A stretch of DNA of 64,000 bases. Origin: Glossina fuscipes (taxonomy: Eukaryota; Arthropoda; Insecta; Diptera; Glossinidae). The first letter of the stretch is position 1. Each line of letters opens with the position of its first letter. The notes beneath the pieces are model-generated. The model was not told the origin of the DNA and ran no database searches. It saw nothing but the letters and a program-made list of their open reading frames with translations. Both the position numbers and the translations under genes were made by a program. The stretch covers positions 1,098,308 to 1,162,307 of the forward strand of contig NW_023998452.1 of assembly GCF_014805625.2 (NCBI RefSeq), written 5' to 3'. Positions 63,596 through 64,000 of the stretch are shown here, in pieces.

Positions 63596-64000
63596 GCGCA
63601 CGTATATACATGCCTTCATACATACTCGCTGAATAGAGAGTATAAAGCTTTTCGTTAAAATAAAAGGTTCGCATATTAAAAAGCATTTGACGGCGACAAT
63701 CAACAGCCAGAAAAAAAATATAGACGATATATAGTAAATACTGCCACTAAGAGTAAAGTGACTAAGTTGTTTTATTTCTGGTCTGTCTTAAAACTTGACA
63801 GTATCATTTTAAATAGGAACCCAAACAAATGTCTATTAGAACATTGTTGTGTCCTTTCAATTGCCGCTTTTATCAAAATTGATTTTTGCTTCAAAAAAAA
63901 AAAAGAAGTAATTAATTGCACTAAATAGTTAAACTGCAGTAGCCACAGAAGTCTCTGTTGACTTTGTCAAACAAAATTTTCCAGAATATCCATCTATTTA

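Larger units (their letters stand above)
56690..64000 (-). other. srp: sequence upstream of the first recognised srp exon
   Basis: This is intron and possibly 5' region. Contents: a possible small exon ending at 57140, TA arrays (57200-57250, 61018-61085), a group of GATA motifs (57956-58026), CA arrays (59104-59146, 63565-63595) and a 100-N gap (60432-60531). No promoter element or initiation codon could be assigned with confidence. Small open frames (for example 61797-62117 plus) match nothing I recognise. Confidence 0.6.

Overview
This is eukaryotic nuclear DNA from a brachyceran fly. It is AT-rich, full of microsatellites, and carries huge introns and decayed transposons. The only gene I can support is the GATA-family transcription factor serpent (srp), on the minus strand. 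Remnants of an interspersed 'ATACCC...TTCTTGATCA...CTGTCCGTCTGT' repeat resemble repeats I associate with tephritid fruit flies, but I cannot name the species from sequence alone.

Layout of srp, in transcription order (high to low coordinates): a coding exon 56406-56689; a large low-complexity exon 54674-55433 (Asn-, His- and Ala-rich); the N-terminal GATA zinc-finger exon 38629-38774; the C-terminal GATA zinc-finger exon 17341-17484; the basic-tail exon 6676-6862; a Gly/His-rich exon 6329-6516; and a 27-base terminal coding piece ending in TGA, 6110-6136. All junctions have AG/GT splice sites and compatible phases. Together they encode 577 residues plus a stop. The beginning of the protein is not identified: the first exon seen starts in mid-codon, so at least one more coding exon lies upstream. 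A possible small one ends at 57140.

The remaining sequence is intron and flank. Positions 1-5460 lie beyond the gene's 3' end and hold no gene. Positions 5461-6109 are the likely 3' UTR. The 10.5 kb, 21.1 kb and 15.9 kb introns hold degenerate minisatellites, dinucleotide arrays, two mariner transposase relics, tRNA-derived SINE-like pieces and a few clustered GATA motifs that could be autoregulatory. Positions 56690-64000 lie upstream of the first recognised exon. There are two runs of N, at 9020-9029 and 60432-60531.

I found no prokaryotic-style system, CRISPR array, rRNA gene or intact tRNA gene. The most informative observation is the splice-phase arrangement: simple skipping of the N-finger exon would break the reading frame. 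A one-finger Serpent isoform therefore needs a separate, so far unlocated, alternative exon.
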